Source of the DNA: Methylocystis sp.
GTDB lineage: Bacteria; Pseudomonadota; Alphaproteobacteria; Rhizobiales; Beijerinckiaceae
Direction of reading: 5' to 3'
Length of the DNA stretch: 64,000 nt
Assembly: GCA_016178015.1 (NCBI GenBank)
Contig: JACOUB010000047.1
Location: forward strand, 62,001-126,000
Under the pieces are notes generated by a model. The model was given only the letters and a program-made list of their open reading frames with translations, ran no database searches and was not told the DNA's origin. Below, piece by piece: positions 27,609 through 36,929 of the stretch. Position numbers and translations under genes: made by a program. Position 1 is the stretch's first letter. Every line of letters starts with the position of its first letter.

Positions 27609-28876
27609 TGACCGAGCCGCATAGCAACCAAGGCGTCAGACGCAATGAAGGCGTGAGTCAGATCGCGCCCGTGCCGAGAATTTCCGTGCAGGCGTTCTGC
27701 GAGACTCCGGATGTCGCCGCGGTCATCAATGGCGCAGTCGACGATCGCCGCATGGATAAGGCGCATGTCAAGATTCATATGGGCGGAGCTCAGGCGGCCA
27801 TTGAGGCCTTTCGTTCAGCTTCGACGCCCAATCTGATCGTGTTGGAGTCGGTCAGTGGTCGCGCGACGCTGATTGAGCAACTGGAGACGCTCTCCGAGTT
27901 CTGCGACGCCGGCACGAAAGTGGTGGTCATCGGCCATGAGAACGACATCGCGCTCTATCGCGATCTGACGTCGCGCGGCGTCAGCGACTACATCGTCGCG
28001 CCCTTTGACGTGCTGAGCTTCATTCGTCAAATCTCCCGCCTTTACGATGTCGCCGCTGGCGGAGATTGTTTTGGCCGGATTATCGCGGTGGCTGGCGCCA
28101 AGGGCGGCGTCGGCGCGTCGAGCATCGCTCATAATCTCGCGTGGTCGATCGCTCACGATCTTCATTTTCAAACGGTGATCGCCGACCTCGATCTGCCATT
28201 CGGCACCACCGGCCTCGATTTCAATCAGGATCCGCCGCAGGGTATTGCCGACGCCGTCTTCGCGCCTGATCGCGTGGACGCCAATCTTGTCGACCGCTTG
28301 CTGTCGAAATGCAGTGAAACACTGAGCATTCTCGCGGCGCCGGCGACGCTCGATCGCCTATACGATTTTCCGGAGACCGCTTTCGACGCACTCATCGACA
28401 TTTTGCGTTCGACCACCCCATGTACGGTGCTTGACGTTCCGCATCAATGGACCGCATGGACGCGTCGCGTCGTGGTCGCCGCGGACGAGGTGGTTATCGT
28501 CGCCAGTCCGGACCTCGCCAATCTGCGCAACGCCAAGATCTTGTTCGATGCTTTGCGCCAGGCGCGGCCCAACGACCATATTCCGCGCGTCGTCTTGAAT
28601 TGTGTCGGCGTGCCGCGGCGGCCCGAAATCGCCGTGAATGATTTCTCCAAGGCGATCGAGACGGCGCTGGCGGCTGTCATTCCCTTCGAGCCGAGGCTGT
28701 TTGGCACCGCCGCGAACAACGGACAGATGCTCGCCGAAGTGGAGAATGGCGGTAAGATCGTCGAAGCCTTAAACGAGCTCGGCCGTTCCCTGATGGGCAA
28801 GGCCGGGGTTGGCGGGGACAAGAAGTCGCTGCTGCAGCCCTTGCTGGCCTGGGTTTCCCGCAAGAAGGCTGGCTGA
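27608..28876 (+). CDS. cpaE: Pilus localisation ATPase CpaE (TadZ)
   Basis: A 422-residue protein with an N-terminal receiver-like domain (residues about 25-145) and a ParA/MinD-type ATPase domain with the CpaE-form Walker A AKGGVGASS. TadZ proteins sit at the cell pole and direct assembly of the pilus machine. Start at ATG 27608, overlapping cpaD. Confidence 0.93.
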   Translation: MTEPHSNQGVRRNEGVSQIAPVPRISVQAFCETPDVAAVINGAVDDRRMDKAHVKIHMGGAQAAIEAFRSASTPNLIVLESVSGRATLIEQLETLSEFCDAGTKVVVIGHENDIALYRDLTSRGVSDYIVAPFDVLSFIRQISRLYDVAAGGDCFGRIIAVAGAKGGVGASSIAHNLAWSIAHDLHFQTVIADLDLPFGTTGLDFNQDPPQGIADAVFAPDRVDANLVDRLLSKCSETLSILAAPATLDRLYDFPETAFDALIDILRSTTPCTVLDVPHQWTAWTRRVVVAADEVVIVASPDLANLRNAKILFDALRQARPNDHIPRVVLNCVGVPRRPEIAVNDFSKAIETALAAVIPFEPRLFGTAANNGQMLAEVENGGKIVEALNELGRSLMGKAGVGGDKKSLLQPLLAWVSRKKAG

Positions 28877-28911
28877 GAAGCAAGCCCGCGAAATTTTCTG
28901 GGATTGAACGA

Positions 28912-30363
28912 ATGTTCGGGAAACGGAAGAGCGTCGACGAAACGGGAGCCGCGAGCGTACGGAAGGCTCAGGCGGCGCCGACGCCCGCGTCCGAGCGTCA
29001 GTTTTCCGCTTCCGTGCAGACGGAAAGCCATCAGCCGCCTGCTTCCCGTGTCGCGATTGCCACCGAGCAGAAGAAGTCCGAAGACTATTACGTTACCAAG
29101 GGCGCCATCTTCGGCGCGCTGATCGAAGCTATCGATCTCGCGCAGCTCGCCAAACTCGATCCCGACAACGCTCGCGAGGAAATTCGCGACATCGTCAACG
29201 AAATCATCTCGATCAAGAACGTGGTCATGTCGATTTCCGAGCAGGAGGAACTGCTCGACGACATCTGCAACGACGTGTTGGGTTACGGGCCGCTTGAGCC
29301 TCTGCTGGCGCGCGACGACATCGACGATATCATGGTCAACGGCGCGTTGAAGACCTACATCGAAGTCGGCGGCAAGATTCAGCTGACCGCCATTCGCTTC
29401 CGCGACAACTCCCAGCTCATGAACATATGTCAGCGCATCGTCAGTCAGGTCGGCCGCCGGGTCGACGACTCGTCGCCCATCTGCGACGCGCGTTTGGCCG
29501 ACGGCTCGCGCGTCAACGTCATTGCGCCTCCCTTGGCGATCGACGGTCCCGCGCTCACCATTCGTAAGTTCAAGAAGGACAAGCTGACGCTGGATCAGTT
29601 GATCCGCTACGGCTCCATATCGCGCGAGGGCGGCGAGGTCTTGAAGATCATCAGCCGCGTGCGCTGCAACGTGCTGATTTCCGGCGGCACCGGCTCCGGC
29701 AAGACGACCTTGCTCAACTGCTTGGCCAACTACATCGAAGGCGACGAGCGGGTCGTGACCTGCGAGGACGCGGCCGAACTCCAGTTGCAGCAACCGCATG
29801 TGGTGCGTCTCGAAACGCGGCCGCCGAATCTCGAGGGGCAGGGCGCGGTCACCATGCGCGATCTCGTGAAGAACTGTCTTCGCATGCGTCCCGAACGCAT
29901 CATCGTCGGCGAGGTCCGCGGACCGGAAGCGTTCGACTTGTTGCAAGCGATGAATACTGGTCACGACGGATCAATGGGGACGCTGCACGCCAATTCGCCG
30001 CGCGAGGCGATGGGGCGTCTCGAGTCGATGATCACCATGGGTGGTTTTTCGCTGCCGGCGCAAACCATTCGCAACATGATCGTCGCGTCGATAGACATCA
30101 TCGTCCAAGCGGCTCGCCTTCGCGACGGCTCACGCCGCATCACCCACATCACCGAGGTTCTCGGAATGGAGGGCGACGTCGTCACGATGCAGGATCTGTT
30201 CGTCTATGAGATCCAAGGCGAGGACGCCAACGGCAAGATCATCGGACGTCATAAGTCGACGGGCATCGGTCGGCCGCAATTCTGGGAGCGCGCGCGCTAC
30301 TATGGCGAAGAAGAGCATCTCGCGGCCGCGCTCGACGCGGCAGTGGTCGTGGATCCTGAATAA
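28912..30363 (+). CDS. cpaF: Pilus assembly/secretion ATPase CpaF (TadA)
   Basis: A 483-residue hexameric AAA ATPase that powers pilus extension and retraction. Walker [12 protein letters not shown], the Asp box and Walker B ([12 protein letters not shown]) and the His box ([15 protein letters not shown]) are all present. The first 60 residues are low-complexity and polar. It sits between cpaE and tadB with short gaps. Confidence 0.96.
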   Translation: MFGKRKSVDETGAASVRKAQAAPTPASERQFSASVQTESHQPPASRVAIATEQKKSEDYYVTKGAIFGALIEAIDLAQLAKLDPDNAREEIRDIVNEIISIKNVVMSISEQEELLDDICNDVLGYGPLEPLLARDDIDDIMVNGALKTYIEVGGKIQLTAIRFRDNSQLMNICQRIVSQVGRRVDDSSPICDARLADGSRVNVIAPPLAIDGPALTIRKFKKDKLTLDQLIRYGSISREGGEVLKIISRVRCNVLISGGTGSGKTTLLNCLANYIEGDERVVTCEDAAELQLQQPHVVRLETRPPNLEGQGAVTMRDLVKNCLRMRPERIIVGEVRGPEAFDLLQAMNTGHDGSMGTLHANSPREAMGRLESMITMGGFSLPAQTIRNMIVASIDIIVQAARLRDGSRRITHITEVLGMEGDVVTMQDLFVYEIQGEDANGKIIGRHKSTGIGRPQFWERARYYGEEEHLAAALDAAVVVDPE

Positions 30364-30383
30364 AGGCGAGCGGAGGCGCAACC

Positions 30384-31364
30384 ATGGATCAACATCCGGT
30401 CATCATCGCAGGTTTGATCACGGTCATGGTCGCCGGCGGCATGTACGCGTTGGTCTATCCCTATCTTTCGGGTGACATCAAGGCGCAGAAGCGCGCGGCG
30501 TCCTTGATCACGTCTGCCGATCGCGGCGGCGGAAGCAGGGTTTCCGATCCGGCCAAGCGCCGTAAGATGATCTCCGAGAACTTGAAGGACATCGAGGCGC
30601 AGAACAAGAAGCCCAAGAAGAGGGTGTCGGTCGAACAGCGGATCGCTCAAGCCGGCCTGAACGTGTCGCGGCGGTCGTTCTTCATCGGGTCCGCCCTGTT
30701 CGCCCTAATGATGACGCTCGTCTTGTTGATGATCAACAACAATCCGCTCGTCGTTGTGGGCGGCGGGGCCGCCTCGCTATTGGGCGCGCCCGACTGGGTG
30801 CTGCGGTTCTTGCGCAAACGCCGCATGGCGAAATTCATCGACGAGTTTCCCGGCGCCGTCGACATCATCGTGCGCGGCGTCAAGGCGGGTCTTCCGGTCG
30901 GCGATTGCTTTCGCACGATCGCTAATGAGACGCCGGAGCCAGTGCGCGGCGAATTTCGGAAGATCATCGAATCGACGGCGATGGGGTTAACGATCGGCGA
31001 AGCGACCGAGCGCTTCGCCGAGCGCGTTCCGGTGTCGGAGGCTTCATTTTTTGCCATTGTCATCAGTATTCAGCAGAAGTCCGGCGGGAATCTGGCCGAG
31101 GCGCTCGGCAATCTTTCCGCCGTGTTGCGCGATCGCAAGAAGATGCAGGGAAAGATTAAGGCGATGTCCTCGGAGGCCAAGGCTTCGGCAGGCATCATCG
31201 GCAGCTTGCCGTTCCTCGTCGGCGGGGCCGTCTGGCTCACCACGCCGAGTTATATGATGATCTTGTTCACCACCGGCGTCGGCAAGGCGATCGTGGCCGG
31301 CAGTCTCGTCTGGATGGCGATCGGGGTCGCCATCATGAAGAAAATGATCAGTTTCGACTTCTGA
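30384..31364 (+). CDS. tadB: Type II secretion F-domain protein TadB
   Basis: A 326-residue inner-membrane platform protein. One N-terminal membrane segment, two further hydrophobic segments (about residues 97-130), a cytoplasmic F domain (FPGAVDIIVRGVKAGLPVGD, QQKSGGNLAEALGNLS) and two C-terminal segments are visible. It pairs with TadC around the CpaF motor. GGAGG precedes the ATG. Confidence 0.94.
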   Translation: MDQHPVIIAGLITVMVAGGMYALVYPYLSGDIKAQKRAASLITSADRGGGSRVSDPAKRRKMISENLKDIEAQNKKPKKRVSVEQRIAQAGLNVSRRSFFIGSALFALMMTLVLLMINNNPLVVVGGGAASLLGAPDWVLRFLRKRRMAKFIDEFPGAVDIIVRGVKAGLPVGDCFRTIANETPEPVRGEFRKIIESTAMGLTIGEATERFAERVPVSEASFFAIVISIQQKSGGNLAEALGNLSAVLRDRKKMQGKIKAMSSEAKASAGIIGSLPFLVGGAVWLTTPSYMMILFTTGVGKAIVAGSLVWMAIGVAIMKKMISFDF

Positions 31365-31436
31365 GTGAGGGCCGCTTCTTTAAGGCGTCGCGCATGATCG
31401 CAACAGGTCGCAGCAGGCAGTGAGAGAACGAGCGTC

Positions 31437-32408
31437 ATGATCGACGAGATCATCAAGGATGCGCGCAACGTGCAGCTGATCGTCAGCCTGCTGGTCGCCG
31501 TGGCGGTCGTTGCGACGATGCTCACGTTGGGGATGCGGTTCTTGAGCTCGGATACATTGGCGCGGCGCATGAAGAGCGTGGCGAACGAGCGTGAGCGGAT
31601 CAGGGTGCGTGAACGGGCCGCCCAGGCCAACAACAAGTCTCTGCGCCAGCAGCCTAAAGTCTATATGAAGCAGATCGTCGACAGGTTCTCGCTGTCGACT
31701 TGGCTGAATACGGAAGACTCGAAGATGAAACTGGCTTCTGCCGGTTTTCGGGGACCTCAGGCGGAGGTGGCGTTTCTATTTTTCCGTCTCGTCACGCCGA
31801 TCGCCTTCTTGCTGCTATCCCTATTCTACCTGTTTGTGCTCGACCGTCACGACTGGTCGTTCATGATCAGGCTCGCCGCCGTGATCGGGGCGACTTACGT
31901 CGGGATCAAGGCGCCGGAGATCTTCATCAGCAACGCCATCTCCAGACGTCAACAGACCATGCGGCTGGCGTTTCCGGATGCGCTCGATCTGATGCTGATC
32001 TGTGTCGAATCCGGCATGTCGATCGAGCACGCTTTTCGCAAGGTTGGCCAAGAAATCGGCGTGCAATCGGCGCCGCTCGCCGAGGAATTCGCGTTGGCGA
32101 CAGCTGAGTTGTCCTATTTGCCGGATCGGCGGATGGCCTATCAGAACCTTGCGACGCGCACCGGTCTCGACACCGTCAAACACATATCGACTGTTCTCAT
32201 TCAGGCGGAAAAATACGGCACGCCGCTTGGCAAGGCGCTGCGTGTCACCGCGCAGGAAAGTCGCGACCAGCGCATGATGGCGGCCGAGCAAAAGGCCGCT
32301 GCGTTGCCGCCCAAACTCACCGTCCCGATGATCTTATTCTTCCTGCCGGTGTTGTTGGCCGTCGTGATGGCGCCGGCGGTCATTCAGGTGATGAAGGCGG
32401 TAGGGTGA
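31437..32408 (+). CDS. tadC: Type II secretion F-domain protein TadC
   Basis: A 323-residue partner of TadB with the same layout: N-terminal segment, paired central segments, an F domain (FPDALDLMLICVESGMSIEHAF) and C-terminal segment (MILFFLPVLLAVVMAPA). It is the last plus-strand gene of the locus and converges with tadD. Confidence 0.94.
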   Translation: MIDEIIKDARNVQLIVSLLVAVAVVATMLTLGMRFLSSDTLARRMKSVANERERIRVRERAAQANNKSLRQQPKVYMKQIVDRFSLSTWLNTEDSKMKLASAGFRGPQAEVAFLFFRLVTPIAFLLLSLFYLFVLDRHDWSFMIRLAAVIGATYVGIKAPEIFISNAISRRQQTMRLAFPDALDLMLICVESGMSIEHAFRKVGQEIGVQSAPLAEEFALATAELSYLPDRRMAYQNLATRTGLDTVKHISTVLIQAEKYGTPLGKALRVTAQESRDQRMMAAEQKAAALPPKLTVPMILFFLPVLLAVVMAPAVIQVMKAVG

Positions 32409-32421
32409 GACAGCGCGGATT

Positions 32422-32450
32422 GCTCCCTCGCCCCGCTCGCTGGGAGAGGC
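32422..32450. repeat. Degenerate family-A palindrome between tadC and tadD
   Basis: GCTCCCTCGCCCCGC/GCTGGGAGAGGC arms between two convergent genes; possibly a bidirectional RNA hairpin. Confidence 0.5.
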
Positions 32451-32478
32451 GATGGCCGGCCTTGCGCGTCGCGTTTGA

Positions 32479-33333
32479 TCAGCGCTCCGCGTCGGCGTCA
32501 GCTTGGCGCCGGCGCCCTGGCGCGTCGGCGTTCGCTTTGGCGCCGGCGGCGTCGAGATTTTGAATCTCCCGCCACGTGTTCGATTGCGAGATCATCTGGC
32601 GGATCGAGGCGACGTTGGCGGCCGCGTCGATCGGCGGAAGATCGCGTCGCGACCACTCCTCGGCTTGGGCGAATTTGCCTTCGAGGGCGAGAACGAGAGC
32701 GAGATTTTGGCGCACCCGCATGTCGGCTTGCGGTTGCTGGGCGGCCAACAGCAGCGTTTGCTCGGCGCGCGGAAGCTCTCGCGACAAGGCATAGGACAAG
32801 CCGAGATTGGAGAGCACGGTCGACTCGTTTGGCCTTATCTTCAGGGCGGATTCGTAGTAGTTGCGGGCATCCTCGTGGGCGCCGAGCTGGTCGGCGATCG
32901 AGCCTTGGGCCGACAGCACCGACCAATCCGGCCGCTCCGGCGTGTGCGCTTTGCTCAAGACGTCGGCCGCTTCCTTGAGCCGGCCCGCGTCGGCCAACGC
33001 CTTGCCATAGGCGGCGAGCACTTTGAGGTCTTCGGGATTTTGGATCGCCGCCCCTTGCAACACGGCGACGGCCTGTGCGTTCTGACCCAACGCATGCAGC
33101 GCCCGCGCATAGGTGAGCGCGATGGTCTTATCTTTGGGGCGAGCATCGTAGCGTCGTCCCCAATCCTCGGCGAAGCGCCGCAATTCGCCTTCTTCCGTCG
33201 GCAGCTTGGCATTGGCGCTCAGGCCGATCGAGCCGGTCACGTCGTTAAAGGTTTTGTTGCAGCCGCCAAGACCGAGCAGCGCAGCGACAGAAAACGCCAT
33301 GGCGAGGAGAGAGGGCGAGGCAGCCTTGGTCAC
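32479..33333 (-). CDS. tadD: TPR lipoprotein TadD
   Basis: A 284-residue lipoprotein with lipobox LGGC and about four tetratricopeptide repeats (ALTYARALHALGQNAQAVAVL, LAAYGKALADAGRLKEAADVL, NYYESALKIRPNESTVLSNLG). TadD is the pilotin-like partner of the Flp secretin. The start is GTG 33333. Its opposite orientation to tadBC is unusual for a tad operon and its 5' end faces the remnant of an unrelated peptidase gene. No tadE, tadF or tadG is present here. Confidence 0.9.
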   Translation of the reverse strand: MTKAASPSLLAMAFSVAALLGLGGCNKTFNDVTGSIGLSANAKLPTEEGELRRFAEDWGRRYDARPKDKTIALTYARALHALGQNAQAVAVLQGAAIQNPEDLKVLAAYGKALADAGRLKEAADVLSKAHTPERPDWSVLSAQGSIADQLGAHEDARNYYESALKIRPNESTVLSNLGLSYALSRELPRAEQTLLLAAQQPQADMRVRQNLALVLALEGKFAQAEEWSRRDLPPIDAAANVASIRQMISQSNTWREIQNLDAAGAKANADAPGRRRQADADAER

Positions 33334-33409
33334 GGCGCAGCTTTCCGTTCTCGTTAAAGAAGCTCGGAGTCAGCAATAAAGCGTTAACCCTAATGGTTGC
33401 TTAACGAGT

Positions 33410-33595
33410 CGTGGCGGGCCGGCCTTGTTGTTGCGGCGCTTCGTCGCCGACCCTGCCGCTTGGGCGCATTTCGACGTCTATTGCTGGAATGGCGCGGCGC
33501 GGCCAGGGCATCCGGAAGGCGGGGATATACAGGTCGCCCGGCTGCTCTATGATCTCGTCGAGCGGCGGGCGGGGCAGGGGAGCATGGCATCGTGA
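33410..33595 (+). pseudogene. C-terminal remnant of an M17 (leucyl) aminopeptidase
   Basis: An open frame without a start encodes RGGPALLLRRFVAD, WAHFDVYCWN and PGHPEGGDIQVARLLYDL, then stops at 33593-33595. This matches the last 60 or so residues of the alphaproteobacterial leucyl aminopeptidase that usually precedes an NlpC/P60 gene. The catalytic core is missing; the tad locus abuts the break. The GTGA overlap with the next gene remains from the old operon. Confidence 0.8.
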
Positions 33596-34470
33596 GCGCC
33601 AATTTCGACCGACGCTTGACGCCGGCCCGCGCCGATCTCGCCGCGCGTCATCTCGAGGGTCAAGTCGCCGCCGAGCGCTTCGTCGATGGCGTCCTGATGC
33701 AGGTGAAGGACGGCGTCGCCGACGTAAAGCGCGAGCCGCGCCCGGACGCGCCGCTCGACACGCAGGTTCTTTATGGCGAACGGCTGACCGTTTACGACGA
33801 AGAGGAGGGCTGGGCGTTCGCGCAGCTCGAACGCGATCATTATGTCGGCTGGGTCGCCGCCAACGTGCTGTGGCGCGAGATCAACAAGCCGACGCATCGC
33901 TTATGCGCGCCGCGCAGCTTTGTTTATCCGCGCCCCAACATCAAGGAGCCGCCGCTGCTGGCGCTGCCGCTCGGCGCCGAACTGGAGATCGTCGGCGACG
34001 AGGGCGCCTTCGCCGTCACCAGCGAAGGCGGCTTGGTTTTTCGCGCCCATCTGGTCGGCGTGGGCGAGCCGGTCGCGGATTTCGTCTCTGTGGCCGAAAC
34101 GCTGCTCGGCGCGCCTTATCTGTGGGGCGGCAAGACATCGCTCGGCGTCGATTGCTCCGGGCTCGTGCAGGCCTCGCTGCTGCTCGCCGGCGTCGACGCG
34201 CCGCGCGACACCGACCTGCAAGAGGCGGCGCTCGGCGAGACGTTGGAGGAGGGCGCGGCTCTCCAACGCGGCGATCTCGTCTTCTGGAGAGGGCATGTCG
34301 GAATCATGCGCGACGGCGCGACGCTCCTGCACGCCAACGCCACGCATATGCTGGTTTCCAGCGAGCCGTTGCAAGACGTGCGCGCCCGCAATTTGCGCTC
34401 CGGCGCGGGGCCGGTCACCAGCATCAGACGTCTTTCTCGAACCATCGACGAGAGGCGCCGCGGCGCCTAA
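33592..34470 (+). CDS. NlpC/P60 (C40) cell-wall peptidase
   Basis: A 292-residue peptidoglycan hydrolase. An SH3-like N-terminal part (residues about 30-155) precedes the C40 domain with catalytic Cys188 (DCSGLVQ), His235 (GHVGIM) and His247 (HANA). No signal peptide is evident, so it may act on imported muropeptides or need another route. It starts with GTG overlapping the stop of the truncated aminopeptidase; loss of that gene may have altered its expression. Confidence 0.92.
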   Translation: MSANFDRRLTPARADLAARHLEGQVAAERFVDGVLMQVKDGVADVKREPRPDAPLDTQVLYGERLTVYDEEEGWAFAQLERDHYVGWVAANVLWREINKPTHRLCAPRSFVYPRPNIKEPPLLALPLGAELEIVGDEGAFAVTSEGGLVFRAHLVGVGEPVADFVSVAETLLGAPYLWGGKTSLGVDCSGLVQASLLLAGVDAPRDTDLQEAALGETLEEGAALQRGDLVFWRGHVGIMRDGATLLHANATHMLVSSEPLQDVRARNLRSGAGPVTSIRRLSRTIDERRRGA

Positions 34471-34513
34471 ATATCGAAGCGCGGATGGCGGCGTTCGCGG
34501 CGGGGAGGCGCGC

Positions 34514-35551
34514 ATGATCTTCCGGCAAATGTTCGACAGCGTGTCCTGCACCTATAGCTACCTGCTCGCCGGCCGGCGCGGCGGCGAGGCGCTGATGATC
34601 GATCCGGTGCTGGAGAAAGTCGATCGCTACATCCAGTTGTTGCGCGAGCTCGACCTCAAGCTGGTCAAGGCCATTGATACGCACACGCATGCCGACCACA
34701 TCACCGGCCTCGGAGCGCTTCGCGATCGAACGCGCTGCATTACGGTGATGGGCGAGCAAAGCGGCGTCGACGTCGTCTCGATGCGCGTTCGCGACGGAGA
34801 GCGCATCGACATCGAGGGCGTGGACCTCGAGGCCGTTTACACGCCCGGACACACGAACGATTCGTACAGTTTCTTGATGCCGGACCGCGTCTTCAGCGGC
34901 GACACCTTGCTGATCCGCGGCACCGGCCGCACCGACTTCCAGAACGGCGATCCGCGCGCCGAATACCAATCCCTATTCGGACGGCTGCTCAAGCTGCCGG
35001 AGGCAACGCTCGTTTACCCGGCGCACGATTACAAGGGCGACACGGTGAGCACGATCGGCGAGGAACGGGCGTTCAATCCGCGCCTGCAGGTCAAGTCGAT
35101 CGACGAATACGTCGACATCATGAACAGCCTGCACTTGCCAAATCCCAAGATGATGGACGTGGCCGTGCCGGCCAACATGCGGATCGGCCTGCGGCAGGAG
35201 GAAATCGCGCGGCGCGGCTGGGCGCTTGCGCCGGACCAGGCGCTCGGCCTCGTCGGGCGGGCGGACATCGCGCTGATCGACTTGCGCGAGCCGCACGAAC
35301 GCGAGGCGCAAGGCGCCATCCCGGGCTCGATCTCGGCGCCTTACCCCCAGTTGGACGACAATCTGCGTCCCGGCGGCAGGCTCCGCGAGCTGGCCGCGGA
35401 CCCTGACAAGCGCCTGGTCTTCTATTGCGCTTTCGGCGAGCGCTCGGCGATGGCGGTCGAGGCCGCGCAAAGCGCCGGCTTATCCTCGGCCCGCCACATC
35501 GAGGGCGGTATCGACGCCTGGAAAAAGGCGAAGGGACCGGTCGTTCACTGA
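34514..35551 (+). CDS. Metallo-beta-lactamase-fold/rhodanese fusion, probable persulfide dioxygenase
   Basis: A 345-residue fusion. The N-terminal domain is of the ETHE1/Blh type with THTHADH (residues 56-62), PGHTNDSYSF, SGDTLLI and YPAHDYKG, which bind one iron. The C-terminal rhodanese domain keeps the active cysteine Cys305 (FYCAFGERS). Such proteins oxidise glutathione persulfide and move sulfane sulfur, protecting against sulfide. GGGGAGG precedes the ATG. It runs seven bases into the convergent antitoxin gene. Confidence 0.9.
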   Translation: MIFRQMFDSVSCTYSYLLAGRRGGEALMIDPVLEKVDRYIQLLRELDLKLVKAIDTHTHADHITGLGALRDRTRCITVMGEQSGVDVVSMRVRDGERIDIEGVDLEAVYTPGHTNDSYSFLMPDRVFSGDTLLIRGTGRTDFQNGDPRAEYQSLFGRLLKLPEATLVYPAHDYKGDTVSTIGEERAFNPRLQVKSIDEYVDIMNSLHLPNPKMMDVAVPANMRIGLRQEEIARRGWALAPDQALGLVGRADIALIDLREPHEREAQGAIPGSISAPYPQLDDNLRPGGRLRELAADPDKRLVFYCAFGERSAMAVEAAQSAGLSSARHIEGGIDAWKKAKGPVVH

Positions 35552-35823
35552 TGGCTGCTCCCGGCGCGCCGCTTCGGCTCGCGCACCGCTTTCTCGAGAG
35601 CCATGCGGATGAATCTTTGATAGGGGATGCCGATGCGCGTGGCGCGATCGCGCACGGCGTCGAGCAGCTGCTCGGGCAGACGGAGATTGACGGCCTTGTC
35701 CTTGCGTTTGAGTTCGAAACGCATGGGAACCAAGCCGGAGAGGTCATATTCGGCAAGGTCGGCGTTTGCGACGAACGCCTCGGCCTCGGCGTCACTTTTC
35801 AACGTCGGGAGCTTCTTTTTCAT
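35545..35823 (-). CDS. CopG/BrnA-type antitoxin without a visible toxin
   Basis: A 92-residue protein with the CopG_antitoxin layout: N-terminal LPTLKSDAEAEAFVANADLAEYDLSGLVPMRFEL, then a ribbon-helix-helix (VNLRLPEQLLDAVRDRATRIGIPYQRFIRMALEKAV). Relatives pair with BrnT-like RNase toxins encoded upstream. I searched the 350 bp upstream and the overlapping downstream gene and saw no toxin. It has its own palindromic operator candidate, so it may act as a stand-alone repressor or an immunity remnant. Confidence 0.8.
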   Translation of the reverse strand: MKKKLPTLKSDAEAEAFVANADLAEYDLSGLVPMRFELKRKDKAVNLRLPEQLLDAVRDRATRIGIPYQRFIRMALEKAVREPKRRAGSSHQ

Positions 35824-35833
35824 AATAGGCGGC

Positions 35834-35849
35834 CTACAATTTTGTGTAG
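35834..35849. promoter_or_regulatory. Operator candidate for the antitoxin gene
   Basis: Inverted repeat CTACAATTTTGTGTAG (perfect 5-base arms CTACA/TGTAG) about 10 bases before the antitoxin start, with TTGACA on the minus strand just upstream as a possible -35 element. Confidence 0.5.
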
Positions 35850-36173
35850 ACAAATGTCAATAAGTTGCTTGTCGTCGCTGGTCCGGCCGTCCTCACCGGC
35901 GCATCGCCAACGATCGCCGAGCCGGAAAGGCGACAGTGCGGCTCCTTTTCGCAATTATCTTCCGCATGCGGCAAGCCCTTGAAAAGGCGGGGGCCGCGGC
36001 TGGATGCGAAAGGCTTGAGATATGCACGGCGGGCGCAATGTCGGCTTTCTTGGGAACTACGGACGAGGAGGACAACGGGGGGCTTCGTCTGACCCATGCG
36101 CAACATCCGAGCACGGCAGCGCCGGTCCGGCGGTGAGGCCAATAGGGCGGATGCCGTACCAAAAATGACCGAG
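35850..36173. other. Intergenic region, no gene recognised
   Basis: About 320 bp between the lone antitoxin and the Sel1-repeat gene. Open frames on both strands lack any family feature or ribosome site; no toxin gene or fragment was identified. Confidence 0.4.
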
Positions 36174-36905
36174 CTATCGTTCCGACTTTGGCTTCCACTC
36201 GCGTGCGAGCTTCTGCGCCTCGGCTATCTGGGCAGGGCTCATCTTGGCGGCGACGGCGGCGCGGCCCTGCGCGGCCAACTTGCGAATATCTGCGTTCGTC
36301 TCATCACTCGGGCTTAATTGGGAAACGGCAAGGTTGAACCACTTGTGCGCCTCTACATAGTCTTGGGGCACGCCGTGGCCGTCTCTGTACATGGTCCCAA
36401 GGAATGACTGGGCGTAGGCGTTGCCTTGGTCCGCAGCCTTACGATACCACTTCACCGCCTGCGCGTAGTTCTGCGGCACGCCCATGCCTTTGCTGGACAT
36501 GAATCCGAGTTCGTGCTGCGCATCGGCGTTGCCCTGGTCCGCAGCCTTACGATACCACTTCACCGCCTCCGCGTAGTTCTGCGGCACGCCCACGCCTTCA
36601 CCGTATATGAACCCGAGCCTAGACTGCGCTTCGGTGTGGCCTTGGTCCGCAGCCTTACGATACCACTTTATCCCCTCAGCGAGATTCTGCGGCACGCCCT
36701 CGCCTTTATTGTACATATTTCCGAGAAGGAACTGGGCGGCAGCGTCGCCTTTGTCAGCCAGCGAACTAAGGAGCCGCAGAGCAGTCGCGTAGTCGCCTCT
36801 GTCATACGCAGAGTTAGCATCTTCGAACGGGCCAGCGGCCAAGGGGGCAGCAAAGCTCGACACCAGAATGATGGTGGTGAGGACGCGTTTGAGTGCAAGC
36901 TTCAT
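36174..36905 (-). CDS. Secreted Sel1-repeat protein
   Basis: A 243-residue periplasmic protein: signal peptide ending SFAAPLAAG, then about four Sel1 repeats of 36 residues (AEAVKWYRKAADQGNADAQHELG and similar, each with GVPQNYA) and a charged helical tail. Sel1 repeats form a superhelix that binds proteins; roles range from host interaction to exopolysaccharide regulation. Three units are almost identical at DNA level (about 108-bp period), pointing to recent expansion. It begins an AT-richer patch. Confidence 0.85.
   Translation of the reverse strand: MKLALKRVLTTIILVSSFAAPLAAGPFEDANSAYDRGDYATALRLLSSLADKGDAAAQFLLGNMYNKGEGVPQNLAEGIKWYRKAADQGHTEAQSRLGFIYGEGVGVPQNYAEAVKWYRKAADQGNADAQHELGFMSSKGMGVPQNYAQAVKWYRKAADQGNAYAQSFLGTMYRDGHGVPQDYVEAHKWFNLAVSQLSPSDETNADIRKLAAQGRAAVAAKMSPAQIAEAQKLAREWKPKSER
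36418..36720. repeat. 108-bp tandem repeat within the Sel1 gene
   Basis: The segment beginning TTGCCTTGGTCCGCAGCCTT and running through CGTAGTTCTGCGGCACGCCC recurs at about 36423, 36531 and 36639 with few changes. The unit encodes exactly one Sel1 repeat, so copy number can change without breaking the frame. Confidence 0.8.
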
Positions 36906-36929
36906 AGTCTGTGACCTTCGGACCGCTTA

